Shown: positions 1 through 14,700, counted from the stretch's first letter. The stretch is 64,000 nt of DNA from Lasioglossum baleicum (GCF_051020765.1 NW_027469123.1:682001-746000); one strand, 5' to 3'. Numbers and translations: made by a program. Notes: a model not told the origin generated them from the sequence alone.

Positions 1-263
1 AATAAATACAATGGACAAGACACAACAAACATAAGAAGGGGGGGCAAAATAAAGGGAATAAGAGATAAAGATAAAATTTATAATATAGAATATAAAATAT
101 ATATAGAATAAAATGAACTATTATAAAATAAAAGGAGGGGGGTCGACCAGCAGGTTGCATCTTTGTAGAGGGGGGAGGGGATTATTGCTTCACCTCGCCC
201 CCCGCGACCTGCCCATCCCGAGGGCGCCTTAACGGCCGGCTACCCTTGGCGGCGGTGGAAGTA

Positions 264-614
264 CTAAGTAGTCCCACCGCCGCCATTACGTCTGCGGCCC
301 CTTACAGGGGGCCGTCGGCCTCGTCGGGGTTGCCCCGCCGATGCTAACCTCCTGGCGGTGAGAGGGTCGGCTTCCCTCTCCCTCTCCGCTGCCTCCTTCA
401 GCGTTATCACAATCTCGCAGAAGGAGGCAAACGCTGCTCTTGACCTCTCGCTGCCGATCATGTGGTCGACCACGACCGGCAACGAGAGGTCCATCCCAAT
501 AACGCCCGTTAGGTCTCTGCGCGGCGCAGACCACGCTAGACATTCTTCCAGCGTATGTCGCGCAGAGTCCTGGGCCTCCTCGCAGTGGTGGCACTGCGAT
601 ACTCCCAGTGCCAG
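264..614 (-). pseudogene. C-terminal fragment of an R1-clade non-LTR retrotransposon ORF2 (representative satellite copy)
   Basis: This is the best open copy of the coding remnant present in every satellite unit. Read on the minus strand, it starts after an in-frame TAA (615-617) and quickly enters CHHCEEAQDSARHTLEEC, a C-X2-C-X8-H-X4-C zinc knuckle, then AWSAPRRDLTGVIGMDLSLP, a helical stretch ending KEAAERERE, and a basic Arg/Gly-rich tail to the TAG stop at 264-266. Order and spacing match the extreme C-terminus of R1-clade ORF2 proteins, downstream of the reverse transcriptase. No endonuclease or RT domain is present, so it cannot act alone. Two lineages of units carry different stops. 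One has TGA in place of the knuckle's second Cys (for example the 1109, 2075, 6896, 9786, 11712 and 12678 units). The other has TAG in the DLSLP segment (most units from 33862 onward). Confidence 0.8.
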
Positions 615-1108
615 TTATGAACACACAGTTTGAGGAAACGGCGGTATGCAGGTAATTTAACTTATGCGCATGCATTGCTGCAACTTGTGCTGTATAATGT
701 AGAATTTTTGTTACCGCGCCATCCGATTTTTATACATGTGCAAATACTCGTACTCGCTGCATTGTATTTTTTCCGCACGCGACAAACGTGTATAGATAAA
801 ATAGATAAAATAAAAGTCAATAAATTAATAAATAATAATAAGTAAATAAATACAATGGACAAGACACAACAAACATAAGAAGGGGGGCAAAATAAAGGGG
901 AAAAAGAGATAAAGATAAAATTTATAATATAGAATATAAAATATATATAGAATAAAATGAAGTATTATAAAATAAAAGGAGGGGGGTTGACCAGCAGGTT
1001 GCATCTTTGTAGAGGGGGGGAGGGGATTATTGCTCCACCTCGCCCCGCGCGACCTGCCCATCCCGGGGGCGCCTTAACTGCCGGCTCCCCTTGGCGGCGG
1101 TGGAAGTA

Positions 1109-4100
1109 CTAAGTAGTCCCACCGCAGCCATTACGTCTGCGGCCCCTTACAGGGGGCCGTCGGCCTCGTCGGGGTTGCCCCGCCGATGCTAACCTCCTGG
1201 CGGTGAGGGGGCCGGCTTCCCTCTCCCTCTTCGCTGCCTCCTTCTGCGTTATCACAATCTCGCAGAAGGAGGCAAACGCTGCTCTTGACCTCTCGCAGCC
1301 GATCATGTGGTCGACCACGACCGGCAACGAGAGGTCCATCCCAATAACGCCCGTTAGGTCTCTGCGCGGCGCAGACCACGCAAGACATTCTTCCAGCGTA
1401 TGTCGCGCAGAGTCCTGGGCCTCCTCTCAGTGGTGGCACTGCGATCCTCCAAGTGCCAGTTATGAACACACCGTTTGAGGAAACGGCGGTATGCAGGTAA
1501 TTTAACTTATGCGCATGCATTGCTGCAACTTGTGCTGTATAATGTAGAATTTTTGTTACCGCGCCATCCGATTTTTATACATGTGCAAATACTCGTACTC
1601 GCTGCATTGTATTTTTTCCGCACGCGACAAGGAGGGGACAGAGGCGAGTTCCGGCTCGCGTCTGTCCCCTCCCCCCGTCACACACCCCCTGGTCGACCCG
1701 CATAAAACTTAAAAATATGATAGAATAAAAGATAAAATCAATAAATGAAAACGTGTATAGATAAAATAGATAAAATAAAAGACAATAAATAAATAAATAA
1801 TAATAAGTAAATAAATACAATGGACAAAACACAACAAACATAAGAAGGGGGGCAAAATAAAGGGGAATAAACGATAAAGATATAATTTATAATATACAAT
1901 ATAAAATATATATAGAATAAAATGAAGTATTATAAAATAAAAGGAGGGGGGTCGACCAGCAGATTGCATCTTTGTAGAGAAGGGGGAGGGGATTATTGCT
2001 CCACCTCGCCCCGCGCGACCTGCCCATCCCGGGGGCGCCTTCACGGCCGGCTCCCCTTGGCGGCGGTGGAAGTACTAAGTAGTCCCACCGCCGCCATTAC
2101 GTCTGCGGCCCCTTACAGGGGGCCGTCGGCCTCGTCGGGGTTGCCCCGCCGATGCTAACCTCCTGGCGGTGAGGGGGCCGGCTTCCCTCTCCCTCTTCGC
2201 TGCCTCCTTCTGCGTTATCACAATCTCGCAGAAGGAGGCAAACGCTGCTCTTGACCTCTCGCAGCCGATCATGTGGTCGACCACGACCGGCAACGAGAGG
2301 TCCATCCCAATAACGCCCGTTAGGTCTCTGCGCGGCGCAGACCACGCAAGACATTCTTCCAGCGTATGTCGCGCAGAGTCCTGGGCCTCCTCTCAGTGGT
2401 GGCACTGCGATCCTCCCAGTGCCAGTTATGAACACACCGTTTGAGGAAACGGCGGTATGCAGGTAATTTAACTTATGCGCATGCATTGCTGCAACTTGTG
2501 CTGTATAATGTAGAATTTTTGTTACCGCGCCATCCGATTTTTATACATGTGCAAATACTCGTACTCGCTGCATTGTATTTTTTCCGCACGCGACAAGGAG
2601 GGGACAGAGGCGAGTTCCGGCTCGCGTCTGTCCCCTCCCCCCGTCACACACCCCCTGGTCGACCCGCATAAAACTTAAAAATATGATAGAATAAAAGATA
2701 AAATCAATAAATGAAAACGTGTATAGATAAAATAGATAAAATAAAAGACAATAAATAAATAAATAATAATAAGTAAATAAATACAATGGACAAAACACAA
2801 CAAACATAAGAAGGGGGGCAAAATAAAGGGGAATAAACGATAAAGATATAATTTATAATATACAATATAAAATATATATAGAATAAAATGAAGTATTATA
2901 AAATAAAAGGAGGGGGGTCGACCAGCAGGTTGCATCTTTGTAGAGAAGGGGGAGGGGATTATTGCTCCACCTCGCCCCGCGCGACCTGCCCATCCCGGGG
3001 GCGCCTTCACGGCCGGCTCCCCTTGGCGGCGGTGGAAGTACTAAGTAGTCCCACCGCCGCCATTACGTCTGCGGCCCCTTACAGGGGGCCGTCGGCCTCG
3101 TCGGGGTTGCCCCGCCGATGCTAACCTCCTGGCGGTGAGGGGGCCGGCTTCCCTCTCCCTCTTCGCTGCCTCCTTCTGCGTTATCACAATCTCGCAGAAG
3201 GAGGCAAACGCTGCTCTTGACCTCTCGCTGCCGATCATGTGGTCGACCACGACCGGCAACGAGAGGTCCATCCCAATAACGCCCGTTAGGTCTCTGCGCG
3301 GCGCAGACCACGCTAGACATTCTTCCAGCGTATGTCGCGCAGAGCCCTGGGCCTCCTCGCAGTGGTGGCACTGCGATACTCCCAGTGCCAGTTATGAACA
3401 CACAGTTTGAGGAAACGGCGGTATGCAGGTAATTTAACTTATGCGCATGCATTGCTGCAACTTGTGCTGTATAATGTAGAATTTTTGTTACCGCGCCATC
3501 CGATTTTTATACATGTGCAAATACTCGTACTCGCTGCGTTGTATTTTTCCCGCACGCGACAACGAGGGGACAGAGGCGAGTTCCGGCTCGCGTCTGTCCC
3601 CTCCTCCCGTCACACACCCCCTGGTCGACCCGCATAAAACTTAAAAATATGATAAAATAAAAGTTAAAATCAATAAATCTAAACGTGTATAGATAAAATA
3701 GATAAAATAAAAGTCAATAAATAAATAAATAATAATAAGTAAATAAATACAATGGACAAGACACAACAAACATAAGAAGGGGGGGCAAAATAAAGGGGAA
3801 TAAGAGATAAAGATAAAATTTATAATATAGAATATAAAATATATATAGAATAAAATGAAGTATTATAAAATAAAAGGAGAGGGGTCGACCGGCAGGTCGC
3901 ATCTTTGTAGAGGGGGGAGGGGATTATTGCTCCACCTCGCCCCCCGCGACCTGCCCACCCCGGGGGCGCCTTAACGGCCGGCTCCCCTTGGCGGCGGTGG
4001 AAGTACTAAGTAGTCCCACCGCCGCCATTACGTCTGCGGCCCCTTACAGGGGACCGTCGGCCTCGGCGGGGTTGCCCCGCCGATGCTAACCTCCTGGCGG

Positions 4101-4969
4101 TGAGAGGGTCGGCTTCCCTCTCCCTCTCCGCTGCCTCCTTCTGCGTTATCACAATCTCGCAGAAGGAGGTAAACGCTGCTCTTGACCTCTCGCTGCCGAT
4201 CATGTGGTCGACCACGACCGGCAACTAGAGGTCCATCCCAATAACGCCCCTTAGGTCTCTGCGCGGCGCCGACCACGCTGGACATTCTTCCAGCGTATGC
4301 CGCGCAGAGTCCTGGGCCTCCTCGCAGTGGTGGCACTGCGATCCTCCCAGTGCCAGTTATGAACACACAGTTTGAGGAAACGGCGGTATGCAGGTAATTT
4401 AACTTATGCGCATGCATTGCTGCAACTTGTGCTGTATAATGTAGAATTTTTGTTACCGCGCCATCCGATTTTTATACATGTGCAAATACTCGTACTCGCT
4501 GCATTGTATTTTTACCGCACGCGACAAGGAGGGGACAGAGGCGAGTTCCGGCTCGCGTCTGTCCCCTCCCCCCGTCACACACCCCCTGGTCGACCCGCAT
4601 AAAACTTAAAAATATGATAGAATAAAAGATAAAATCAATAAATGAAAACGTGTATAGATAAAATAGATAAAATAAAAGACAATAAATAAATAAATAATAA
4701 TAAGTAAATAAATACAATGGACAAGACACAACAAACATAAGAAGGGGGGCAAAATAAAGGGGAATAAGAGATAAAGATAAAATTTATAATATAGAATATA
4801 AAATATATATAGAATAAAATGAACTATTATAAAATAAAAGGAGAGGGGTCGACCGGCAGGTCGCATCTTTGTAGAGGGGGGAGGGGATTATTGCTCCACC
4901 TCGCCCCCCGCGACCTGCCCACCCCGGGGGCGCCTTAACGGCCGGCTCCCCTTGGCGGCGGTGGAAGTA
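1109..4969. repeat. Higher-order block of four satellite units, copy 1
   Basis: The four units starting at 1109, 2075, 3041 and 4006 share a fixed series of private variants. The first two carry CTCTCAGTGG (a stop in the zinc knuckle), and the third returns to CCTCGCAGTGG with GCAGAGCCCTGG. The fourth carries CAACTAG and a GCCGACC/CCCCTTAGG pair. The A/T block also alternates between TAAACGATAAAGATATAAT and TAAGAGATAAAGATAAAAT. The same series recurs at 11712 and 16535, showing amplification in multi-unit blocks. Confidence 0.8.
1631..1672. repeat. GC-rich inverted repeat (hairpin) found in nearly every satellite unit
   Basis: Left arm GGAGGGGACAGAGGCGAG and right arm CTCGCGTCTGTCCCCTCC are 18 bp each, pair with one mismatch, and are separated by the loop TTCCGG. 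The same hairpin recurs once per unit, for example at 2597, 4527, 10308 and 25735. It is missing from the first unit, whose deletion begins exactly at the hairpin's left base (after 785). The array's right end (51872) lies within its right arm. It may pair in single-stranded DNA or RNA; any role is inference. Confidence 0.85.
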
Positions 4970-7900
4970 CTAAGTAGTCCCACCGCCGCCATTACGTCTG
5001 CGGCCCCTTACAGGGGGCCGTCGGCCTCGTCGGTGTTGCCCCGCCGATGCTAACCTCCTGGCGGTGAGGGGGTCGGCATCACTCTCCCCCTCCGCTGCCT
5101 CCTTCTGCGTTATCACAATCTCGCAGAAGGAGGCAAACGCTGCTCTTGACCTCTCGCTGCCGATCATGTGGTCGACCACGACCGGCAACTAGAGGTCCAT
5201 CCCAATAACGCCCGTTAGGTCACTGCGCGGCGCCGACCACGCTGGACATTCTTGCAGCGTATGCCGCGCAGAGACCTGGGCCTCCTCGCAGTGGTGGAAC
5301 TGCGATCCTCCCAGTGCCAGTTATGAACACACAGTTTGAGGAAACGGCGGTATGCAGGTAATTTAACTTATGCTCATGCATTGCTGCAACTTGTGCTGTA
5401 TAATTTAGAATTTTTGTTACCGCCATCCGATTCTTATACATGTGCAAGTACTCGTACACGCTGCATTGTATTTTTTCCGCACGCGACAAGGAGGGGACAG
5501 AGGCGAGTTCCGGCTCGCGTCTGTCCCCTCCTCCCGTCACACACCCCCTGGTCGACCCGCATAAAACTTAAAAATATGATAAAATAAAAGTTAAAATCAA
5601 TAAATCAAAACGTGTATAGATAAAATAGATAAAATAAAAGTCAATAAATAAATAAATAATAATAAGTAAATAAATACAATGGACAAGACACAACAAACAT
5701 AAGAAGGGGGGGGCAAAATAAAGGGGAATAAGAGATAAAGATAAAATTTATAATATAGAATATAAAATATATATAGAATAAAATGAACTATTATAAAATA
5801 AAAGGAGAGGTGTCGACCGGCAGGTCGCATCTTTGTAGAGGGGGAGGGGATTATTGCTCCACCTCGCCCCCCGCGACCTGCCCACCCCGGGGGCGCCTTA
5901 ACGGCCGGCTCCCCTTGGCGGCGGTGGAAGTACTAAGTAGTCCCACCGCCGCCATTACGTCTGCGGCCCCTTACAGGGGACCGTCGGCCTCGGCGGGGTT
6001 GCCCCGCCGATGCTAACCTCCTGGCGGTGAGAGGGTCGGCTTCCCTCTCCCTCTCCGCTGCCTCCTTCTGCGTTATCACAATCTCGCAGAAGGAGGTAAA
6101 CGCTGCTCTTGACCTCTCGCTGCCGATCATGTGGTCGACCACGACCGGCAACTAGAGGTCCATCCCAATAACGCCCGTTAGGTCTCTGCGCGGCGCAGAC
6201 CACGCTGGACATTCTTCCAGCGTATGCCGCGCAGAGTCCTGGGCCTCCTCGCAGTGGTGGCACTGCGATCCTCCCAGTGCCAGTAATGAACACACAGTTT
6301 GAGGAAACGGCGGTATGCAGGTAATTTAACTTATGCGCATGCATTGCTGCAACTTGTGCTGTATAATGTAGAATTTTTGTTACCGCGCCATCCGATTTTT
6401 ATACATGTGCAAATACTCGTACTCGCTGCATTGTATTTTTACCGCACGCGACAAGGAGGGGACAGAGGCGAGTTCCGGCTCGCGTCTGTCCCCTCCCCCC
6501 GTCCCACCCCCCTGGTCGCCCGCATAAAACTTAAAAATATGATAAAATAAAAGATAAAATCAATAAATGAAAACGTGTATAGATAAAATAGATAAAATAA
6601 AAGTCAATAAATTAATAAATAATAATAAGTAAATAAATACAATGGACAAGACACAACAAACATAAGAAGGGGGGCAAAATAAAGGGGAAAAAGAGATAAA
6701 GATAAAATTTATAATATAGAATATAAAATATATATAGAATAAAATGAAGTATTATAAAATAAAAGGAGGGGGGTCGACCAGCAGGTTGCATCTTTGTAGA
6801 GGGGGGGAGGGGATTATTGCTCCACCTCGCCCCGCGCGACCTGCCCATCCCGGGGGCGCCTTAACTGCCGGCTCCCCTTGGCGGCGGTGGAAGTACTAAG
6901 TAGTCCCACCGCCGCCATTACGTCTGCGGCCCCTTACAGGGGCCGTCGGCCTCGTCGGGGTTGCCCCGCCGATGCTAACCTCCTGGCGGTGAGGGGGCCG
7001 GCTTCCCTCTCCCTCTTCGCTGCCTCCTTCTGCGTTATCACAATCTCGCAGAAGGAGGCAAACGCTGCTCTTGACCTCTCGCAGCCGATCATGTGGTCGA
7101 CCACGACCGGCAACGAGAGGTCCATCCCAATAACGCCCGTTAGGTCTCTGCGCGGCGCAGACCACGCAAGACATTCTTCCAGCGTATGTCGCGCAGAGTC
7201 CTGGGCCTCCTCTCAGTGGTGGCACTGCGATCCTCCCAGTGCCAGTTATGAACACACAGTTTGAGGAAACGGCGGTATGCAGGTAATTTAACTTATGCGC
7301 ATGCATTGCTGCAACTTGTGCTGTATAATGTAGAATTTTTGTTACCGCGCCATCCGATTTTTATACATGTGCAAATACTCGTAATCGCTGCATTGTATTT
7401 TTTCCGCACGCGACAAGGAGGGGACAGAGGCGAGTTCCGGCTCTCGTCTGTCCCCTCCCCCCGTCACACACCCCCTGGTCGACCCGTATAAAACTTAAAA
7501 ATATGATAGAATAAAAGATAAAATCAATAAATGAAAACGTGTATAGATAAAATAGATAAAATAAAAGACAATAAATAAATAAATAATAATAAGTAAATAA
7601 ATACAATGGACAAAACACAACAAACATAAGAAGGGGGGCAAAATAAAGGGGAATAAACGATAAAGATATAATTTATAATATACAATATAAAATATATATA
7701 GAATAAAATGAAGTATTATAAAATAAAAGGAGAGGGGTCGACCGGCAGGTCGCAACTTTGTAGAGGGGGAGGGGATTATTGCTCCACCTCGCCCCCCGCG
7801 ACCTGCCCACCCCGGGGGCGCCTTAACGGCCGGCTCCCCTTGGCGGCGGTGGAAGTACTAAGTAGTCCCACCGCCGCCATTACGTCTGCGGCCCCTTACA

Positions 7901-10900
7901 GGGGACCGTCGGCCTCGGCGGGGTTGCCCCGCCGATGCTAACCTCCTGGCGGTGAGAGGGTCGGCTTCCCTCTCCCTCTCCGCTGCCTCCTTCTGCGTTA
8001 TCACAATCTCGCAGAAGGAGGTAAACGCTGCTCTTGACCTCTCGCTGCCGATCATGTGGTCGACCACGACCGGCAACTAGAGGTCCATCCCAATAACGCC
8101 CGTTAGGTCTCTGCGCGGCGCAGACCACGCTAGACATTCTTCCAGCGTATGTCGCGCAGAGCCCTGGGCCTCCTCGCAGTGGTGGCACTGCGATACTCCC
8201 AGTGCCAGTTATGAACACACAGTTTGAGGAAACGGCGGTATGCAGGTAATTTAACTTATGCGCATGCATTGCTGCAACTTGTGCTGTATAATGTAGAATT
8301 TTTGTTACCGCGCCATCCGATTTTTATACATGTGCAAATACTCGTACTCGCTGCGTTGTATTTTTCCCGCACGCGACAAGGAGGGGACAGAGGCGAGTTC
8401 CGGCTCGCGTCTGTCCCCTCCCCCCGTCACACACCCCCTGGTCGACCCGCATAAAACTTAAAAATATGATAGAATAAAAGATAAAATCAATAAATGAAAA
8501 CGTGTATAGATAAAATAGACAAAATAAAAGACAATAAATAAATAAATAATAATAAGTAAATAAATACAATGGACAAAACACAACAAACATAAGAAGGGGG
8601 GCAAAATAAAGGGGAATAAACGATAAAGATATAATTTATAATATACAATATAAAATATATATAGAATAAAATGAAGTATTATAAAATAAAAGGAGGGGGG
8701 TCGACCAGCAGGTTGCATCTTTGTAGAGGGGGGGAGGGGATTATTGCTCCACCTCGCCCCGCGCGACCTGCCCATCCCGGGGGCGCCTTCACGGCCGGCT
8801 TCCCTTGGCGACGGTGGAAGTACTAAGTAGTCCCACCGCCGCCATTACGTCTGCGGCCCCTTACAGGGGGCCGTCGGCCTCGTCGGGGTTGCCCCGCCGA
8901 TGCTAACCTCCTGGCGGTGAGGGGGCCGGCTTCCCTCTCCCTCTTCGCTGCCTCCTTCTGCGTTATCACAATCTCGCAGAAGGAGGCAAACGCTGCTCTT
9001 GACCTCTCGCTGCCGATCATGTGGTCGACCACGACCGGCAACGAGAGGTCCATCCCAATAACGCCCGTTAGGTCTCTGCGCGGCGCAGACCACGCTAGAC
9101 ATTCTTCCAGCGTATGTCGCGCAGAGCCCTGGGCCTCCTCGCAGTGGTGGCACTGCGATACTCCCAGTGCCAGTTATGAACACACAGTTTGAGGAAACGG
9201 CGGTATGCAGGTAATTTAACTTATGCGCATGCATTGCTGCAACTTGTGCTGTATAATGTAGAATTTTTGTTACCGCGCCATCCGATTTTTATACATGTGC
9301 AAATACTCGTACTCGCTGCATTGTATTTTTACCGCACGCGACAAGGAGGGGACAGAGGCGAGTTCCGGCTCGCGTCTGTCCCCTCCCCCCGTCCCACCCC
9401 CCTGGTCGCCCGCATAAAACTTAAAAATATGATAAAATAAAAGATAAAATCAATAAATGAAAACGTGTATAGATAAAATAGATAAAATAAAAGTCAATAA
9501 ATTAATAAATAATAATAAGTAAATAAATACAATGGACAAGACACAACAAACATAAGAAGGGGGGCAAAATAAAGGGGAAAAAGAGATAAAGATAAAATTT
9601 ATAATATAGAATATAAAATATATATAGAATAAAATGAAGTATTATAAAATAAAAGGAGGGGGGTCGACCAGCAGGTTGCATCTTTGTAGAGGGGGGGAGG
9701 GGATTATTGCTCCACCTCGCCCCGCGCGACCTGCCCATCCCGGGGGCGCCTTAACTGCCGGCTCCCCTTGGCGGCGGTGGAAGTACTAAGTAGTCCCACC
9801 GCCGCCATTACGTCTGCGGCCCCTTACAGGGGGCCGTCGGCCTCGTCGGGGTTGCCCCGCCGATGCTAACCTCCTGGCGGTGAGGGGGCCGGCTTCCCTC
9901 TCCCTCTTCGCTGCCTCTTTCTGCGTTATCACAATCTCGCAGAAGGAGGCAAACGCTGCTCTTGACCTCTCGCAGCCGATCATGTGGTCGACCACGACCG
10001 GCAACGAGAGGTCCATCCCAATAACGCCCGTTAGGTCTCTGCGCGGCGCAGACCACGCAAGACATTCTTCCAGCGTATGTCGCGCAGAGTCCTGGGCCTC
10101 CTCTCAGTGGTGGCACTGCGATCCTCCCAGTGCCAGTTATGAACACACAGTTTGAGGAAACGGCGGTATGCAGGTAATTTAACTTATGCGCATGCATTGC
10201 TGCAACTTGTGCTGTATAATGTAGAATTTTTGTTACCGCGCCATCCGATTTTTATACATGTGCAAATACTCGTACTCGCTGCATTGTATTTTTTCCGCAC
10301 GCGACAAGGAGGGGACAGAGGCGAGTTCCGGCTCGCGTCTGTCCCCTCCCCCCGTCACACACCCCCTGGTCGACCCGTATAAAACTTAAAAATATGATAG
10401 AATAAAAGATAAAATCAATAAATGAAAACGTGTATAGATAAAATAGATAAAATAAAAGACAATAAATAAATAAATAATAATAAGTAAATAAATACAATGG
10501 ACAAAACACAACAAACATAAGAAGGGGGGCAAAATAAAGGGGAATAAACGATAAAGATATAATTTATAATATACAATATAAAATATATATAGAATAAAAT
10601 GAAGTATTATAAAATAAAAGGAGAGGGGTCGACCGGCAGGTCGCAACTTTGTAGAGGGGGAGGGGATTATTGCTCCACCTCGCCCCGCGCGACCTGCCCA
10701 TCCCGGGGGCGCCTTAACGGCCGGCTCCCCTTGGCGGCGGTGGAAGTACTAAGTAGTCCCACCGCCGCCATTACGTCTGCGGCCCCTTACAGGGGGCCGT
10801 CGGCCTCGTCGGGGTTGCCCCGCCGATGCTAACCTCCTGGCGGTGAGGGGGCCGGCTTCCCTCTCCCTCTTCGCTGCCTCCTTCTGCGTTATCACAATCT

Positions 10901-11711
10901 CGCAGAAGGAGGCAAACGCTGCTCTTGACCTCTCGCTGCCGATCATGTGGTCGACCACGACCGGCAACGAGAGGTCCATCCCAATAACGCCCGTTAGGTC
11001 TCTGCGCGGCGCAGACCACGCTAGACATTCTTCCAGCGTATGTCGCGCAGAGCCCTGGGCCTCCTCGCAGTGGTGGCACTGCGATACTCCCAGTGCCAGT
11101 TATGAACACACAGTTTGAGGAAACGGCGGTATGCAGGTAATTTAACTTATGCGCATGCATTGCTGCAACTTGTGCTGTATAATGTAGAATTTTTGTTACC
11201 GCGCCATCCGATTTTTATACATGTGCAAATACTCGTACTCGCTGCATTGTATTTTTACCGCACGCGACAAGGAGGGGACAGAGGCGAGTTCCGGCTCGCG
11301 TCTGTCCCCTCCCCCCGTCCCACCCCCCTGGTCGCCCGCATAAAACTTAAAAATATGATAAAATAAAAGATAAAATCAATAAATGAAAACGTGTATAGAT
11401 AAAATAGATAAAATAAAAGTCAATAAATTAATAAATAATAATAAGTAAATAAATACAATGGACAAGACACAACAAACATAAGAAGGGGGGCAAAATAAAG
11501 GGGAAAAAGAGATAAAGATAAAATTTATAATATAGAATATAAAATATATATAGAATAAAATGAAGTATTATAAAATAAAAGGAGGGGGGTCGACCAGCAG
11601 GTTGCATCTTTGTAGAGGGGGGGAGGGGATTATTGCTCCACCTCGCCCCGCGCGACCTGCCCATCCCGGGGGCGCCTTAACTGCCGGCTCCCCTTGGCGG
11701 CGGTGGAAGTA

Positions 11712-14700
11712 CTAAGTAGTCCCACCGCAGCCATTACGTCTGCGGCCCCTTACAGGGGGCCGTCGGCCTCGTCGGGGTTGCCCCGCCGATGCTAACCTCC
11801 TGGCGGTGAGGGGGCCGGCTTCCCTCTCCCTCTTCGCTGCCTCCTTCTGCGTTATCACAATCTCGCAGAAGGAGGCAAACGCTGCTCTTGACCTCTAGCA
11901 GCCGATCATGTGGTCGACCACGACCGGCAACGAGAGGTCCATCCCAATAACGCCCGTTAGGTCTCTGCGCGGCGCAGACCACGCAAGACATTCTTCCAGC
12001 GTATGTCGCGCAGAGTCCTGGGCCTCCTCTCAGTGGTGGCACTGCGATCCTCCCAGTGCCAGTTATGAACACACCGTTTGAGGAAACGGCGGTATGCAGG
12101 TAATTTAACTTATGCGCATGCATTGCTGCAACTTGTGCTGTATAATGTAGAATTTTTGTTACCGCGCCATCCGATTTTTATACATGTGCAAATACTCGTA
12201 CTCGCTGCATTGTATTTTTTCCGCACGCGACAAGGAGGGGACAGAGGCGAGTTCCGGCTCGCGTCTGTCCCCTCCCCCCGTCACACACCCCCTGGTCGAC
12301 CCGCATAAAACTTAAAAATATGATAGAATAAAAGATAAAATCAATAAATGAAAACGTGTATAGATAAAATAGATAAAATAAAAGACAATAAATAAATAAA
12401 TAATAATAAGTAAATAAATACAATGGACAAAACACAACAAACATAAGAAGGGGGGCAAAATAAAGGGGAATAAACGATAAAGATATAATTTATAATATAC
12501 AATATAAAATATATATAGAATAAAATGAAGTATTATAAAATAAAAGGAGGGGGGTCGACCAGCAGATTGCATCTTTGTAGAGAAGGGGGAGGGGATTATT
12601 GCTCCACCTCGCCCCGCGCGACCTGCCCATCCCGGGGGCGCCTTCACGGCCGGCTCCCCTTGGCGGCGGTGGAAGTACTAAGTAGTCCCACCGCCGCCAT
12701 TACGTCTGCGGCCCCTTACAGGGGGCCGTCGGCCTCGTCGGGGTTGCCCCGCCGATGCTAACCTCCTGGCGGTGAGGGGGCCGGCTTCCCTCTCCCTCTT
12801 CGCTGCCTCCTTCTGCGTTATCACAATCTCGCAGAAGGAGGCAAACGCTGCTCTTGACCTCTCGCAGCCGATCATGTGGTCGACCACGACCGGCAACGAG
12901 AGGTCCATCCCAATAACGCCCGTTAGGTCTCTGCGCGGCGCAGACCACGCAAGACATTCTTCCAGCGTATGTCGCGCAGAGTCCTGGGCCTCCTCTCAGT
13001 GGTGGCACTGCGATCCTCCCAGTGCCAGTTATGAACACACCGTTTGAGGAAACGGCGGTATGCAGGTAATTTAACTTATGCGCATGCATTGCTGCAACTT
13101 GTGCTGTATAATGTAGAATTTTTGTTACCGCGCCATCCGATTTTTATACATGTGCAAATACTCGTACTCGCTGCATTGTATTTTTTCCGCACGCGACAAG
13201 GAGGGGACAGAGGCGAGTTCCGGCTCGCGTCTGTCCCCTCCCCCCGTCACACACCCCCTGGTCGACCCGCATAAAACTTAAAAATATGATAGAATAAAAG
13301 ATAAAATCAATAAATGAAAACGTGTATAGATAAAATAGATAAAATAAAAGACAATAAATAAATAAATAATAATAAGTAAATAAATACAATGGACAAAACA
13401 CAACAAACATAAGAAGGGGGGCAAAATAAAGGGGAATAAACGATAAAGATATAATTTATAATATACAATATAAAATATATATAGAATAAAATGAAGTATT
13501 ATAAAATAAAAGGAGGGGGGTCGACCAGCAGGTTGCATCTTTGTAGAGAAGGGGGAGGGGATTATTGCTCCACCTCGCCCCGCGCGACCTGCCCATCCCG
13601 GGGGCGCCTTCACGGCCGGCTCCCCTTGGCGGCGGTGGAAGTACTAAGTAGTCCCACCGCCGCCATTACGTCTGCGGCCCCTTACAGGGGGCCGTCGGCC
13701 TCGTCGGGGTTGCCCCGCCGATGCTAACCTCCTGGCGGTGAGGGGGCCGGCTTCCCTCTCCCTCTTCGCTGCCTCCTTCTGCGTTATCACAATCTCGCAG
13801 AAGGAGGCAAACGCTGCTCTTGACCTCTCGCTGCCGATCATGTGGTCGACCACGACCGGCAACGAGAGGTCCATCCCAATAACGCCCGTTAGGTCTCTGC
13901 GCGGCGCAGACCACGCTAGACATTCTTCCAGCGTATGTCGCGCAGAGCCCTGGGCCTCCTCGCAGTGGTGGCACTGCGATACTCCCAGTGCCAGTTATGA
14001 ACACACAGTTTGAGGAAACGGCGGTATGCAGGTAATTTAACTTATGCGCATGCATTGCTGCAACTTGTGCTGTATAATGTAGAATTTTTGTTACCGCGCC
14101 ATCCGATTTTTATACATGTGCAAATACTCGTACTCGCTGCGTTGTATTTTTCCCGCACGCGACAACGAGGGGACAGAGGCGAGTTCCGGCTCGCGTCTGT
14201 CCCCTCCTCCCGTCACACACCCCCTGGTCGACCCGCATAAAACTTAAAAATATGATAAAATAAAAGTTAAAATCAATAAATCTAAACGTGTATAGATAAA
14301 ATAGATAAAATAAAAGTCAATAAATAAATAAATAATAATAAGTAAATAAATACAATGGACAAGACACAACAAACATAAGAAGGGGGGGCAAAATAAAGGG
14401 GAATAAGAGATAAAGATAAAATTTATAATATAGAATATAAAATATATATAGAATAAAATGAAGTATTATAAAATAAAAGGAGAGGGGTCGACCGGCAGGT
14501 CGCATCTTTGTAGAGGGGGGAGGGGATTATTGCTCCACCTCGCCCCCCGCGACCTGCCCACCCCGGGGGCGCCTTAACGGCCGGCTCCCCTTGGCGGCGG
14601 TGGAAGTACTAAGTAGTCCCACCGCCGCCATTACGTCTGCGGCCCCTTACAGGGGACCGTCGGCCTCGGCGGGGTTGCCCCGCCGATGCTAACCTCCTGG

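Noticed and set aside
358..633. A 91-codon plus-strand ORF recurring in many units
   Set aside because: It is antisense to the R1-like remnant, and its openness follows from the high GC of that region.
286..675. A 129-codon minus-strand ORF recurring in almost every satellite unit (SNCVFITGTGSIAVPPL...)
   Set aside because: It overlaps the R1-like remnant in another frame and has no motif of its own. The knuckle and conserved residues are in the other minus frame.
825..1061. Hydrophobic minus-strand ORFs (FYFIILHFILYIFYILYY) that look like membrane proteins
   Set aside because: They are translations of the A/T-rich block; composition explains the hydrophobicity, and frames differ between units.
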